Shown here one piece after another: positions 12,813-26,600 of a stretch of 64,000 bases of DNA. The notes under the pieces were generated by a model, which was given only the letters and a program-made list of their open reading frames with translations, had not been told where the DNA came from and did not search any database. Origin of the DNA: Alisma plantago-aquatica (taxonomy: Eukaryota > Streptophyta > Magnoliopsida > Alismatales > Alismataceae); assembly GCA_963693085.1 (NCBI GenBank), contig OY856411.1, forward strand, positions 71,282,001 through 71,346,000, written 5' to 3'. How positions within the stretch are numbered: position 1 is the stretch's first letter; every line of letters begins with the position of its first letter. A program made the position numbers and the translations under genes.

Positions 12813-15090
12813 TGTAACGACTCCCTCCTCCTCTTATACCCAATTAAGGTGGATCGAGGAGGCAAGGGTCTTTATTTAGATATTACCATAGTTTTAGGTT
12901 CAAATAAATAATTGGCAATAATATTAATTTCAAACCAAAGTATCATTTTGAAATGAGGAAGGTAGCTCTCCTCAAGGGAGTTGCAAAGATCTTGCAATAA
13001 GGGAAAAATTAACATTTTATGAACAAATTAATCATAAATAAATTATACAAAAATCCTACATGGTTTCTTTGCTTAGCACTAATAATTCTTGAAGGATTAT
13101 CCTGTTCTTCATATTAGCAGTGCTAGCCTAAAATTTTGAGGAAACTGAACATGGGGTCAGCATAAAATTATATTGTGTACATGGGTGCAAGAAAAAGTGT
13201 GTATGTAAATCTTACAACGTAATACATCAATCAAATAATTTTATAGATAATATCAAATCTTCATATACATATTATTCAATCGATAATCTTGATTAACTCA
13301 TTTGGTGTAAAATTGAATCCTTTTTTTAAATTTTGAAATGTGTGTCCTGTGATCAAGCTCGACGGTGTGTCTCCCTTCCTTGGGCTCTTCCACCTCACTT
13401 CCTATGTTTCCTTGAATCTTTTCATATGATTTTACATTCCTTTCCCAAAATAGGGTTTATTCCAAAGCTATCATTGCGGGTTATTGAATTATGGGTTGTG
13501 TATTATCCATTAGTGATAATACATACATATGATTTCATAAACCCAATATAATTTTTTAACTACCAAGGCACACATCATGTATCTATAAAGCTCTGCAACC
13601 ACATGAATCCAAAAACCTCTATAGAAGTGGTTACTCATAATTAACTTACATGCCTTGTATTCATGGCAAGTGATGTCTATATTCAGATAATGTCATTAAC
13701 AAACATTAATCTAAACTTGATATCCAAACTAAGTATTATAAATATCTGAAAATATTATGTTAGGGTTTTTAAGGCTATTTTTGGGTTTTGACTAACTAAT
13801 CGGGTTTGGTTCCATGTATTTTCACTTTAAGGTTAGAAATCCCTAAATCATCATGTTAAACTGTAAATCCCTTCAATTATATATTCCTTATTGAATAAAC
13901 TTTCAATAATCTAGAAAATAATTGATTTTGGCATTAGATTCATATTTTAGGGTATAGATTAATTCACTTCAAAAAATTAGGGTTTATCATATATTCATCA
14001 ATACTATATAGTTAAACGTATTTTTCATCCTTCATCATAGTTATAAATATGTTATACTTCAATATATCCATTTACACTGTTGAACACACTTTATAGGAAG
14101 ATAAACATCAAGATTTGATTGCTAACCATAAGCTATGCATAAAGAAATGGATATAATGATATTTTAGGGAAATACAATCTGAATTAGTCTTTGGCAATAA
14201 TCTCATTCGATTCTTCATGTTTTTTCTGCTCAAAATTCATATATAATTTGCATTAGTCCGAGCATTCTAGCAATCTTTAGGATTTTTATAGAATTACCTT
14301 AATAAGATTGATTACAGCCATTGATCTTGGATCTAAAAGTTCTAGATAGATAGAAGAGGGGAACAAGGGGTCAGGGATGCAAATCTTGGTCGTGGGTCTA
14401 CGGTGCACGTGGTTGGGCAGGGTGGCCATAAATCGGGCCTAGCCCTAGTGGCGGGGTACGCATACTTTGCTTATGTTGTTGTTAATTCACACAATCATAT
14501 CACCATGTCTTGGTGGCAACTCTGTCAAAAAGTTGGGTGGAGAAGGTTTCACAAGACACATGGAAGCCGATCAACTCTGAATGAGTGATACAAGGATTAT
14601 GGTGATCCAAGGAGGGGCTAAGAAACAATAGGAAAAAAATGTCGAATCCAATGTGTAGATATGTAGTAGGATGGGCTAACAAGATATGTGGGGTTTCTAG
14701 TCATGAACAACCATGAAGAAGTGGTGAAAAATTAGTATGCATAGCAAGGAGAGTTTGATGGATGTGTTATTATAGCATGAGGAGGGTAATTTATGGTTTT
14801 CATTTCTTGACATCTCCAGATTGGGTGGCATGGCGGCCGGTTTTCTTATCTTGGTGTCCAAGGCATCAAGTGCCATTAAATCACTGATCATTAATTTCAA
14901 GTTGAAGAAAGGAATGACGTGTAGAAGTTTTAGGGTGAGAGAGGGTCTAGAGAGGGAGATTGTAGAGAGAAGTCTGTAGGGGAGTTGTTAGCTTCTTTTC
15001 ATATTAGGCTTGAGGTGAAGACAACCTTAGGGCCCTTGATATTTTATGGAAGGGGTTTGTGCATGCATGACATAAAGGTAAGGGCTGGAA
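12813..15090 (+). mobile_element. LTR-like repeat, TGTAACGACT family (copy 2)
   Basis: It starts TGTAACGACTCCC at 12813. A block near 13170-13250 (GTACATGGGTGCAAG.AAAAGTGT, then TCAATCAAATAATT) matches the corresponding part of the copy at 8358 and the inverted copy at 29525-31150. The right end is uncertain; I see no clear CA terminus or primer site and give an approximate limit. Short frames inside (for example 14403-14588) have no recognisable domain. Confidence 0.4.
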
Positions 15091-16903
15091 TCCTCCCCCT
15101 AGTGTTCTGATCATTTAATAATATAGCTTTGATTGATTAATTCAGTTGCATATCTCTCAAGTGCCAAATTTTATCCCAACTTCAAAACAATAGTATCTTC
15201 TTATAACTTTGCTTGAGGAGGAATTTTATACACTTATCTCTTATTATGAAATCGATGATTTGAACATGTTATAGCCCATAAGGAAAAAGTTTACTTGCCC
15301 AACTAAAATACTTAGGAAAACATGGGTCATAAGTGATAACTAGAGTATTTGGCAATTAAGGAAAGATTTCATGAATTGAAATATATATTATTCAGATAGC
15401 TAAAACATGAATCATTTAATTGGTTCCCCACTAGATACAAGAGTAACGATTAAAACAACCACATTATTATTATAGAGGATTATGTTTTAATAATACCTTT
15501 TCAATTACAAATTCTACAAAAGTAAAATAAAGTGGAATTTCCAACTCCTCACATCCTTCCCCTTAAATGATTTTTTCCCATGAAGTTCAGCTCAACTAGC
15601 AAAACGGGTGGAGTGAGCTCTTATTTTGTCAATGTTTAGTTTGCATGTAGTTTCATCCTTCCATGGTGGTTCTACTGGACGTTAACTTTTGGAATTTCTT
15701 CACCTCTGAATCATAGATCCTCACATGTGTTTGATGTATCACCACTTGCACAACAAATTCACTAGGATGGAATCCTAGAGTTTAACCTTTTAACAAAAAA
15801 CAACCCACATGTAAAACAAGAAAGTAGATTTGAGTATAGAAAGGTATTAGTCCCAAGGAACGACTTATGCAGAGATAATTCAAAGCAATTGTAATGGACA
15901 AAAATTTAAATCCAATTTGTGAGAGGTTGATTAAAACAAAATCAAGAATCACAAGTGTGAAACTAAAACTAGTTTATTTGGATCAAGGAAAAGATATATT
16001 GGGGGTGAAGGGGACTACCACCATAGACCATGTTCTTACATTCACTTATTCAACTCTGTAGTTTTAATGATTAAATCAAGACCATGTGGATTTGTGTCCT
16101 TGTGGAGCACAAATCTCATAAGTGTTAGACTTCTTTTGAATTTGGGGTCTCAATGTTTGAGGACCCTCATCTAACCATCCAACAAAATCCTATCAAGGAT
16201 CTCATCAAGAATATGTGATTTCCACTCCAACGTTCAAACTTATGGATCAGGGGACTCGTAATCATAAGCTATAACAAACAAGGTAGATTGGGTAAAAAGA
16301 TCATAATCTTGATCAGGAGTCTCATTAGGAGATAATGACTCCATTTGGAAAAGTGATTATTTTAATCATTGGTCATGCATCCACGATCAGCCACCACGTA
16401 AAATTGGCACGATGGATAATCCTAGTTGGTTGATTGCAGATGAGTGTGAAAAACATGTAAAAGTTTGTTGGTTGTTAATTTGGTGTTAAGGACCATTATT
16501 TTTTTGCAGCTCATGGTTGACCTTTGGTCTTCTGCCGTGATCGTATCCAAACTAATCGCATTACTAAACGGATCATATGGGTTCAATCTTGCTTAGATCA
16601 AGGGTCTCATCACCCCACAAGAACATAACCTATCCAACCATAAAATAAGTGCCAAATCAAATTGATAGAGAGATCATAATCTCGATCAAGGATCTCATCA
16701 GAATATTATGAGTTCATTCCTTTTCAGATCAGAGGCTAGTCGCCACACAAGAATACACTCTATCTTACCATATATCATGAGCAAAAATAGGTAGAAAACA
16801 TTTATTCATTGAAACATTAGAATCAAATAAAATTATGTAAGGATTGTTCTATGGGGCTACTCCCCATGCCCCCATAGAGAAACTACTCAAACATGATAAA
16901 AAT

Positions 16904-17075
16904 GAAAACACGAAACAGACCTAGAATATGAGATAGGATATCCTTTTGTGATCGGACTCCACCTCCTTTTATAGGATAAAATGAGGGTGAAAACACGGAA
17001 CAAACCTAGAATATGAGATATGATATCCTTTTGTGCTTGGACTCCACCTCATTTTATAGGAGGAAATGGGGGTGA
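16904..17075 (-). repeat. 85-bp tandem duplication containing a TATA box
   Basis: Two copies with a period of exactly 85 bp: GAAAACACG starts at 16904 and 16989, and a third partial start GAAAACC lies at 17074. Each copy contains AGAATATGAGATA.GATATCC and, on the minus strand, a TATAAAA box (plus-strand CCTTTTATAGG at 16965-16975 and CATTTTATAGG at 17050-17060). The copies differ at only a few positions. Confidence 0.85.
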
Positions 17076-17116
17076 AAACCCTAAAAGAAGCTGCTAGGAA
17101 GCTTGATTTGTGACAC

Positions 17117-17600
17117 AGGTCACTTGACTAGGAATCCAGTCAGTTGATTCGCTTAAACACTTACTTTGACTTGAAGGCAGGTTTGAATGTAGTAATGGGA
17201 CTTCTTAGTTTGGAGTGTGACTGAGCCTTTATGACAAGTCAATCGACTAGGAATTCAATCAATCTTTTGGCTTAAAATATTTTCTTTGACCCAGTCATTT
17301 AATTTGAAGTAATGAGACTTCCTGATTCTGAGTTTGACTAGGTCTTGCTGACATGTCGATCGACTGGGATGCCACTTGATTGATAGGATTTGATGCTTGC
17401 TTTAACCCCGAAGGTAAATCAGTCAAATGATTGGTGATAAATGGATCATTTTCATCTGTAATAATGAGCCTTCTTGATTTTATATTTGACTAGGCCTTTG
17501 CTAGAAAGTCAACCGACTGGAATGTTAGACGATTGAATGGAATTTCTAAACTTGACCAATTCTTTCATGTGAGTCGTTCAATTGGGAAGTCAGTAGATCG
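17117..17600. repeat. Degenerate ~118-bp repeats with a GTCGATCGAC-like dyad
   Basis: Dyad words occur at 17119 (GTCACTTGAC), 17238 (GTCAATCGAC), 17355 (GTCGATCGAC, a perfect 10-bp palindrome) and 17508 (GTCAACCGAC), spaced 119, 117 and 153 bp. All but the last are preceded by ACA/GACA-type bases, and each is followed by WRGGAAT-like bases. A shared TTTGAC...AATGRGACTTC..GATT segment lies between them. A fifth, weaker match is near 17594. Confidence 0.7.
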
Positions 17601-18400
17601 ACTGAAAATTTTGGGAGGCTGGATGTGCAAGTGAAGCCTCTGATTCTTGGATCTTTTGGTCTTTGGATTGATTTGATCATTTCCTTATAAAAGCCAAACA
17701 AATCTAGTAAAAATTCCAAGTATATACGAAAAATCTAAATTAATACAATTAACTCTAAGACTAGGGAATAATAAACAAAGTGATCCTAAAGAGAGATCTA
17801 AAATATGTAAATAAAGTGGATAAATATGCATATATCAATATCTCTAGGTAGATCCAACTACCTTGGAGTATTAAAATGTTTGATAATCAACACATGGGCA
17901 TGAACCTTCACATAGTGCTCTAAGTCAAACACATGGGACTTATTACACATCAAGTCATACAAGTGTTGGTGAGGCAAGATGTCAAACATCAACCAGGATA
18001 GCCCAAGCATGACTTGTATAACATCATTATTATCCTTGAGCTACATAATCCCCTTTCAACATGCATAGTTTTAGGTGGGCCTCACTAGAAGATTAGGATG
18101 AGCTATCCAAGCTTAGGTCACTCAAGATGGGGTCTAAATAAGTCAAGACATCAGCTCATAACTACATATTGTCCTACTCTATTTGATACCACCACTAGAT
18201 TCCTATATTTGGGACCAATAAACCAAGCATAAGAATTTATCAATGTATCTCCTCTAGGGACTTGGGACTCTTCCCTCACCCATATGTATGGTTCATCACA
18301 CATGCCTCTTATAGGGTCTGGGTATTTTCCCTCACCCAAATATAAGGTTCATCAAGCATAAATATAATAGTCTTTTATCAAAATACATATATACAAATTA

Positions 18401-19078
18401 GGTTCCTTCCAGACATCTAGGGTATCATATATCATCCTATCCAACATAAGGTAGTCTAACTCTTCTATTTTAGGAGTAGCATAATTTAGGAATGTCATCA
18501 TGTGTAACATTATGATTTGAGGTTAGTCTCCTTGGACACAACCTCCGGCCTCCTATACTTGGTGTTTTCCTTCTCAAAGTTTTACCCCTTTCTCGCACTG
18601 ATTAACACAAGTTTCATTTGTTATATTGATCTTGTAGGTTTTTTATGTCAAGATATGTCACATGTAATGAATTGAAAAACAATATAACTATTGAGTCTAA
18701 AACCTCAACATGATGTCACACATATATCATATACAGGGGCTTCCAATTTAACTAGGATTTCATCATAACCAATTTAGGGTAAACATCCCTTATTATATAG
18801 GTGTAAACCACCATCAATCTATATGGAAGTTCTCAAATATATCCATTAAAGCTTGAAACCAAGATTTTCATGAGTATGGTTCCATGTTCCCATTCATTGT
18901 ATTGTTTTCCCACATAATGTTTAGGCTTTCTGCATGCAAGGTTTATCTTTAAATCTTATTCATAAATTGGTGAGGTAAAACCTCCATATATTGATAGCCA
19001 GGGGTATCAAGTTGAGTCTCACTCTCTCTATAGATGTTCCCATACATCTCCACATTTGGGGTTCATCTAGTCACACCC
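18401..19078. other. Unassigned intergenic sequence
   Basis: Nothing recognised. Upstream, at 18170-18360, two segments share a CCCTCACCCA.AT...GGTTCATCA pattern and may be a degenerate duplication. Confidence 0.4.
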
Positions 19079-19885
19079 ATGGCGGAGGTCGACCAGACCA
19101 GGGTTGGCTCCTTCATTCTGACCACCACAATTAGCCCTAATCTTCCCCCTCTCCTTCTTTTGGTGGGCTTGAAGCACCATGGAATGATTTGATGGAAAGT
19201 ATCACCATGGGGAGGTCTTGGGCACCTACCCTACACAAACTTATGTATGTGTCAAGCATTTTTTAGTCGTTGGCATTGTCGGAGTATCCTAAGGAGCTGA
19301 TTTACAAGGTTGGGGATGATAGACCATGGATAAGGTTCTCATATGTCATGGTGTCTACCATGAATGACTTCCATAGGTACTCAGTCATCATTCAAGTCCT
19401 TGGAAAAACATCTATCCTAGAGTAGAGACATGCATGGATGTTGAGATCTTGTAGATCTAAAGGGGATTTTCATTTGTCGACGCTAGTGGGAGGCCTTTTC
19501 CTGGCTCAATTTGCATCATTTGTTGATATGGACAATTCCCTTGAATAGGGATGTTGGTTCTTTGGTAACCAGTTGGTCCCCACAAGAAGGTGGATGCTAG
19601 AAGTAGACAATAGGTGAGCGCATCTCACTTCTAATCTGGTGTGGGTCACACTCCCTATTGTTAGGCAACACTAAACCAAAAGGGAGATCATGATCATTTC
19701 TTATGGGATCGGCACACCCAAAATGATCAACTTTCTAGAAAGATCTAGACTTGCAAGAGATGCTCACATCTTTGTTGAGCTAAAAGTGGACAAGAAGCAT
19801 CATTATGTGGTTATGGTGGAGTTTCCTAATCAAAAGGAGCTTGAGATCTAGGTAGAGTATGATTTTGCAAAATCCTCAAATTTTA
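19079..19885 (+). pseudogene. LINE ORF1 relic (DUF4283-like)
   Basis: The plus strand starts ATGGCGGAGGTCGACC at 19079. After frame breaks it reads LVGGLFLAQFASF.DMDNSLE.GCWFF...LVPTRRW, then LVWVTLP and IGTPKMINFLERSRLARDAHIFVELKVD with a VEYDF-type end at about 19865. This order (GPWxF-like block, VWVRLP-like block, IGxP...RLxxARxxVExxxD block) is characteristic of ORF1 of plant L1-type LINEs, where the protein binds RNA in the retrotransposition complex. The zinc knuckle and the ORF2 endonuclease/reverse transcriptase that should follow are absent. At least four in-frame stops are present, so it is dead. Confidence 0.65.
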
Positions 19886-20716
19886 TAAATTTCAATTATA
19901 CAAATATAAGGCTTGGATGGATAAGTAAATTCTCTAATTTAATCATTGATGGAATAATAGAGTCATCTCCGTGGCATGAGTGCAACCCATGTCCCAAGTA
20001 AGGCCCATGAGACTATTTCCTTTACAAATATGTCCTTGTACCACAAGTTTAAGAATAAGAGATTTTGTTCTTACATAAACAATAATGGCTTTATGGTTTG
20101 TTAGATAATTGAAATATGAGATAATAATCAAATTTCCAAAAGAAAATAAGATATGTGGAGTGGGTAGTTGTTTTAAAGAGCAAGTTTTGTATATGAATTA
20201 GATATGAGTTGGGAAAGGAATTAATGAGTTTCCATGAAATAAGGATAGTTAATTTATGGAATTCATCAAAGAGAGAGATAAAGAATAATCTAGATTTCAG
20301 AGCATGAATATTTTCTTAAAAGGTTAATAATCAATAATCCAATATGTGTCATATAGTTATACACATTCCTTAATAGTTTAGGTTTGCCAGCAAGTTTTAT
20401 TGACATTTGAAGGGGGTTGGCCAAATCCAATATAGAAAGGAGGGATAATTATTTTGGTGGCTTTTGTGTTTAAAATTTTTAGCCATGAATTGTGACAATA
20501 AGGTATCGTGGGTGGAGTCGGTGGTTAATGCGAATATATCACCTTCCATATTAGTGAATCATGGTGTCCAACTGTCTCTCACCCGCATTTATATGGGAAA
20601 GGAAACATACTTCCTCTTGAGGTGCTCTGTCTCTCTCCCTCCCTTTCTCTCTTCATTGTAACCATTTCTTGGGATATGTATATATAGGACCACATGACCC
20701 TCACCTCCAACACAGA

Positions 20717-20721
20717 CACGG
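20717..20721. repeat. Target-site duplication, left copy (CACGG)
   Basis: CACGG directly precedes the TGTAATGACC start of the solo LTR and is repeated exactly after its CA end at 29520-29524. Five base pairs is the usual duplication length for Ty3/gypsy insertion. Confidence 0.85.
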
Positions 20722-21103
20722 TGTAATGACCCTCACCCACATTTTGGGGTAACCCTATTTGTTTTTATTAAGTATGTTTCTTAGCTCCTTTCTCTAAACA
20801 TCTGAGATGTAATTAGGGCATGTTGGAAGCTTGAGTTTCTTGTTTGAGCTTGATGCTTGTGTTTTGTGGAGAGGTTTGGTGCAAATTGCAATTTACCCAA
20901 GATAGGGGTTGATGTGCAAGTTTGCCACCTCTAGAGTTTTTCTTCTCTCTCTTAGCATCATCTAGAGGAAAGAGAAAGAGATGGGAATCTTGTTTGAGCC
21001 TTGGATGTGTCGTGACATCTTTGGTGGTGTTTTGGACACATGTTTGAGGTGTGCCTTGCTCTTAGAAGTGTTGTCTCAGGCTTGATAGCCTTGGAAGGTC
21101 CTT

Positions 21104-21240
21104 GTATCGGTTTGTGGGTGTCTTGAGGGACATCCTACCTGTTTGTGGGTGACTTGAGGGACATCCTATCAGTTTTGTGGTGTTTAGAGGTGCACCATAT
21201 CAGTTTGCGGTACCTAGGGTTCACCCCTATCGGTTTGTGA
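21104..21240 (+). repeat. Short tandem repeats with TATCGGTTTGTGG words
   Basis: TTGAGGGACATCCT recurs at 21123 and 21154 (31-bp period). Variants of TATCGGTTTGTGG occur at about 21104, 21139, 21168, 21199 and 21228. They lie in the upstream part of the solo LTR. Confidence 0.7.
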
Positions 21241-21412
21241 AGAGAGGTAGAGATGTGTATCGTCCTTGACCATCTTAACTGACCTAGTGGGCAAAACATG
21301 GATGTTATCACCTTGTTGCATGGTGTTGCATGTGGATCTTTCTTTTTGGACAAGTGTCACCTAGGGTTCTAAGGTGGTGACACCTTCCCCTTGCTCTCTC
21401 TTTCATCCCTCT

Positions 21413-21424
21413 TGTATTTATACC
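21413..21424 (+). promoter_or_regulatory. Probable TATA region of the solo LTR
   Basis: TGTATTTATACC lies about 690 bp from the LTR start, followed by pyrimidine-rich sequence. In the LTR starting at 61923, a TATATAA box lies at the same distance (62614). The positional agreement is the main support. Confidence 0.5.
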
Positions 21425-23622
21425 TCTTTCTCTCCATGCAAGAGAACCCTTTTGGTTATCTTTGCTTTCCCTCTTTGGTGGATGGCCTTGAGCTAGAGGA
21501 GTCTATCCCTTGGAGATTGGAGGACAAGTTCCATGCTTGTGGTGCTCTCTTCATCCTCTACCTTGTTAAGCCATGGTCCTTAGCTTTCTTTCTCTCTTTC
21601 TTTCTTCTTCTCGGCCATGGACCTTGGTTACTTTCCTTTCCCTCACATGCTCTTTTAACCTTGGTTCCCTCTTCTTCCTTGGAGGTGTTGTGATTATCAA
21701 GCTTGGAGGATCTTCTTCTACCTTGATCTCATGAAGCTTGGAGCTTGGTGGTGATCCTTGAGGCGGGTTAAACAAATCTAAACCCTCTTTGTTATTATCA
21801 CCCCTTTACTTGCTATCTTGATTCTCTATCTTTGGTTCATTATCCTATGTGTTTAGTTGCTTTTTCTTGGTGGTTTTGGGTTCTATTTTGGAAGAAAGGT
21901 TTTGCTTAGTTGCTACCATGTGTTGTACTTTCTTTGGTCTTACTTGTAATGTTTTTCTAAGGTTTAAGATGAGTAAACCGATATGCATGGTTAGACCATT
22001 ATATATTCTGACCGATAGGCATGTAGGCTGATATGCCCTAGGTGGTCGTCACGACCTATGGCGTCAATGACCGTCATCCCTTTGTGTCAGGACGTCACGA
22101 TATTTGGGAGACCTCGATCAATGTACTTTTCTTATGTTCTTCATGATCCATGAGAGTCCTAAACCAATGTGATAATCGATAGGCATTGTTGGAAACATGA
22201 TTGCATGTTATGGCTTAACTGTCATGGCTTGATATGTTACCCTTGAGGCATTGTAGCCTGACAACCCCAACAGCCATCACCCTTGGTGATGCCCAAGAGA
22301 CTCATGTTGCTCGACATGTTGCAATCTGTCACAGCCTAGTGCGTTGATAAACCCTAAGTTGCCTGAGAGGCTTGTGTTTCTCGTTACCCTGATCCCTGTC
22401 ACACCACGTGATGGCATTGCCCGACAGGGTAGGTTAGCTGATACCCTCCCCCTTAATCCTTGTTGTCTGACACACCATCTTAGATGATAAACTGGTATAC
22501 CTTTTTCCCCAAACTGATACACATCCTAATTTGTAGTTTGACACCCTAGTTGATCACCTAATATTCCCTAAACCAAAAACCCTCTTGGTGTGAATGCCTG
22601 ACACATCTAGGTTTAACTCGATACCCTACGTTGTAACCCTAACCGACATCTTGTGGTAGTGACTGTGATACACCATGTTGATGATAGGGTGATATGAGAT
22701 GATGTGATACCCTTTGGGGTGGTCGTATGTATGATGATAAGGGTCATGTTTCTATAACTCTTATCTTATAACATGTGTCATAATGATAAGGAAAGTGATA
22801 ATTTAAGGGTGGTTGTTGATCCAACCTTGTAAACCCTAATTGAGTAAAGAGAATCCCTAATTCTAATGATGTGAAATGTATGGCATGAGTCCTTTGAGAT
22901 GATGATGTATTTGCTTTCTTGTTATCAATTTCTAATTGTGAAGGTGACACCGGTTGATGTACATAGCCAGGTATGAGATATAGTGATTATGATCTATTTG
23001 AATGGGCCTTGTGAGGCATCAAGTGTTGGTTGACACCCTTTGAAAGAGGAGGTGAATGGTCTTATGACCTAATGATGGCTTATTGCCTTGTATAAGATGA
23101 TTTTCCTCAGTTATGAGAGGAGGGGTTGTCACCCCAAGATATATGGTCCTTGTAATGGACACAGGTTGAAAAACAAACATGAAGTGGTGAGATCACACCT
23201 TATATGTTTGAGTATGTTCTGGTGATGAGTTAACCTTGTTTATGAAGAATTTGTTTAGAGGTTGTACGTTGTAACTTGATTGATGCTAAAGATGTTTAAA
23301 TTGGTCTAATTAATAAAGTGAAATCTAATAGTGTAGTTTGCCTTGTACCATTAGATCCTATCAACATCAGCATTTGCTGAATGGTGAAATGAGTTTAACT
23401 CGGAGTGTAAATTTTTTGAATATCTGGGGGTACAAGTCGAGTAATTCTTTGTATCCTTAACTACAAGATGTGTCAGACGACCATGCGTGAGTTGATCTCG
23501 TTGTGGTGTGGGTGGCCATGCGTGAGTCACTCCTTGTCTAGAACGACCATGAGTGAGCCTGTTCTTCTAGCATCATACTTGTACCAAGGTGGGCTAGTTA
23601 TGATATATATGTGGATGCCATA

Positions 23623-26600
23623 TACTACCAAAAATAATAATCTTTAATTACAAAAAAAAAGTGTAGTTAAAACCCAAAAATATGTAGCTAAAAGCTTTAG
23701 CTACATTTATCTTTACATTTAGAATATGAAGCTAATACCCATGTAGCTAATAGTTTTAACTGCATTTCTCAAAATTGTAGTTAGAGATTTCATCTAGCTA
23801 CAATTGCATATGTAACCCCAATTGTAGGTAAAGCTTTTCCTTACACATACAAATGTAGTTACAATTATAGTTAAATAGATGAGTACAATTGTATTTGTAG
23901 CTATGATATGTAGCGGGAAATACCATTAGTTACAATTGTATATGTAGTTCATGTGTAGCAAAAAAAAGTACTTACTACACTTGAAATTGTAGTTAGTGTG
24001 TAGTTAGAGACATCATGTACTACACATCCATGCATTTGTAGTTAGAATATATATTCAGTCATTAAATTATCAATATGAAAGTATTTCTCAGAAAAAAAAG
24101 AAAAATCAATATTGATTCAAATCAAGTTGTGTTCTGATGTCAATAATCATACTTCTATTTATATTGAAACAATGAGTACACATGGGGAGGACATAAACCT
24201 TGCCCCAATTTTGCAATATGGAAAAGATATATGTATATAATGACCCCCATGAGAATATAAGTTTACATCACTCTCAAAGTTTCACCCCACATTGTACTCT
24301 AGATCTCAATTTTCTTTCAAGATGCTTGAAATCAAAACCATCATGTAGTTGTACTTGGATCAACACTCAGAGGCTTAAATTTCATATCATCGGACTAGAT
24401 GACCACTGAAGAAAAAAGCATAGCTACAACATCTTCAAGCCAAAATAAGAAATCCTCTTTGAACAACTCTTATCAAGCTGGGAAAATGGCTTACACAGTG
24501 ATGAAACCCTATTCATTCAAAAGATGTTAGAAGCAACAACAAATCTCAAGATTAGGTGCACCATGATAACAACTGAGTCAGAAATTGAACTCAAGTGAAT
24601 CACCAAACCTGTAGAGATAATTTCATGGAGTTCATGGAATGGAAATGGAGCTCGTTCAGTCCTAAAGGAGATTGGATCTGCTAAATTGTAGCTTTGGTAA
24701 TCAAACAACATGACCTATGTAATTCCCTTACTGAGAAGATGGATTGCATGCATGATCTATGAAATTCGAACTTTAAGCTAAATAGAACAAAAGTCCTTAA
24801 AAGTTCATACTAAACAAAGAAAAAGATGTATCAACAAATGTCATGTTGATAATCAATTCAAGAGTTCAATAGACGTCATTGACACTATGAAACTATGTAA
24901 ACAAAGTTCAGTAGTGCACAGTTGATAAGTCAATGACACTATGCAACTATGTAAACTGATACTATGCAACTATGTAAGAACCTTTACCTTGATTCACATT
25001 CACTTATTCTTCTGACTCTTTAGGCCAACATTTCCATTTTTCACATAATCATAGAGGTAGGCTGGACTCTGAAACCAACATGAAGGTTTCAGTTGTTCAA
25101 AACACTAGATGGAAATGAGTATAGGAAAAAAATCCTACAGAACCATGCATACAATAGCTACATGAGACCAAGTATAAGGTCAACAGAAAATGCAAGCAGC
25201 AGAGGTAAGAGAAAGCTATCATCTACATTATGTCATAAGACACAAATGGAAGTAGAAGTTCCAAGAATCTACCACATGTCAATAAACAAGGACTGAGCAA
25301 GAACCCAATCAGTAAAAAAAATTCTTTTGAATTGCTGAAATAACTTTCTTAGCAGTAGAAGCAGCATGCTTGTCATTAGAGTTAGATTCCCAATCACTTC
25401 CAACTCACGGAAGGAACACAAAGCATCCTGATTTTCTCTGGTAAAGGAGGATGTCTTTACTAAACAAACCTTATAGAAGTGATAGGCATCCTGTACAAAT
25501 TCAAATATGGCAGAATCAGAAGAGACATCAATAAGATTTACACAATAAGTATTAGTAGGAAATTTTAATGATGCCATTTATGCTACCATAAGATAACCTT
25601 GTCAGTAGGTAGACTAGAGTGTCTGTGCAAATAGGCAAGTGAACAAGATCACAAATGATATTGGATCATAAGCTAAATGCTACTACACTTTTTGAAAATA
25701 GAATTTACATTCTCATGAAGGAAAAATCAGTGCACATTTGGATATGCTTGTCAGGTATCACTAACTAGATACACTAATGATGGATAAGATTAAGCTTGGG
25801 ATGGTGGTAATGGAAGCCCTAATCATCGTCGTGGGGGATTGTTTACAAAATTGGCATACTTCACTAATGAAGACATGACAAGGTATAAAGCGGTAATGGG
25901 ATAATCAAAAATAGATCCAAGGAATAAATTGATAAAGTATTATCTGACAGAGCAACCAAAATCTAAAATGGGCAATGATTATTACAAGTCTTAGCCTAGA
26001 ATCCCTGCTATATGAAGACAACACACATCAATTTAAATCTAGAAAAGGCATGCATATAACATTAGAAAAGTTCATCCTTCTTGCTCCCAATCCAAAAATT
26101 GGCAATCATTGGGGAAACATACTAAGAAGCTCGCATTGAATAAATATGTGAACAATGTGCCTGAAGCCTAAATTTTTTGTCTTCTTTACGTTGGGAAAAA
26201 ACAACATAGAAGGGTTTTCAAAAATCATCTTCCCTTTCAACTCAGTGGGAGCTTTATTTGCTTCATGACAGTTGAGAAAGAAACACATATTTAGTCCCTA
26301 CTGATGCCACCACAATTTCCCATGACCTTACAAGAGGTGATAGTTTTGTACTTGGAAAACAGTTCTCTATGCTTCTCAGGGTAGAAATGAAGAAGAAGCG
26401 AATCCTAATTCAATACATAATTCTTATTAAGAACATATATCATATAAAAAAATATAGTAAGATGTAAGACTTAGCAATTCAAAGTAAAAGTGGGGAACAA
26501 TGGATAGATAGAGAGACCTTAAATGATGTTGGCTAGAAACACAAAAATGTGGTACATTTCAGCTTTCTTTTTTAAAGTGTTTGTCTTATTCTTCCCTAAT

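Larger units (their letters stand above)
15091..18400 (-). mobile_element. Probable minus-strand LTR with internal repeats
   Basis: Read on the minus strand, this region has an order typical of an LTR: a repeat-rich upstream part (17600-17100), tandem TATA boxes (CCTATAAAATG, then CCTATAAAAGG, at 17060-16965), then a transcribed-like part with AATGAATAAATG at about 16810-16798 as a polyadenylation-like signal. No protein domain is recognised and neither end is defined. The interpretation is inference from promoter layout. A non-LTR intergenic repeat cannot be excluded. Confidence 0.35.

Noticed and set aside
21391..21693. 100-codon frame, hydrophobic, in the solo LTR
   Set aside because: It lies in the R-U5-like pyrimidine-rich part of the LTR; the homologous positions of other LTRs are not open.
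25269..25577. 102-codon minus-strand frame inside the DNA transposon
   Set aside because: It looks somewhat exon-like, but I recognise no family and see no splice pair around it, so no gene is called.
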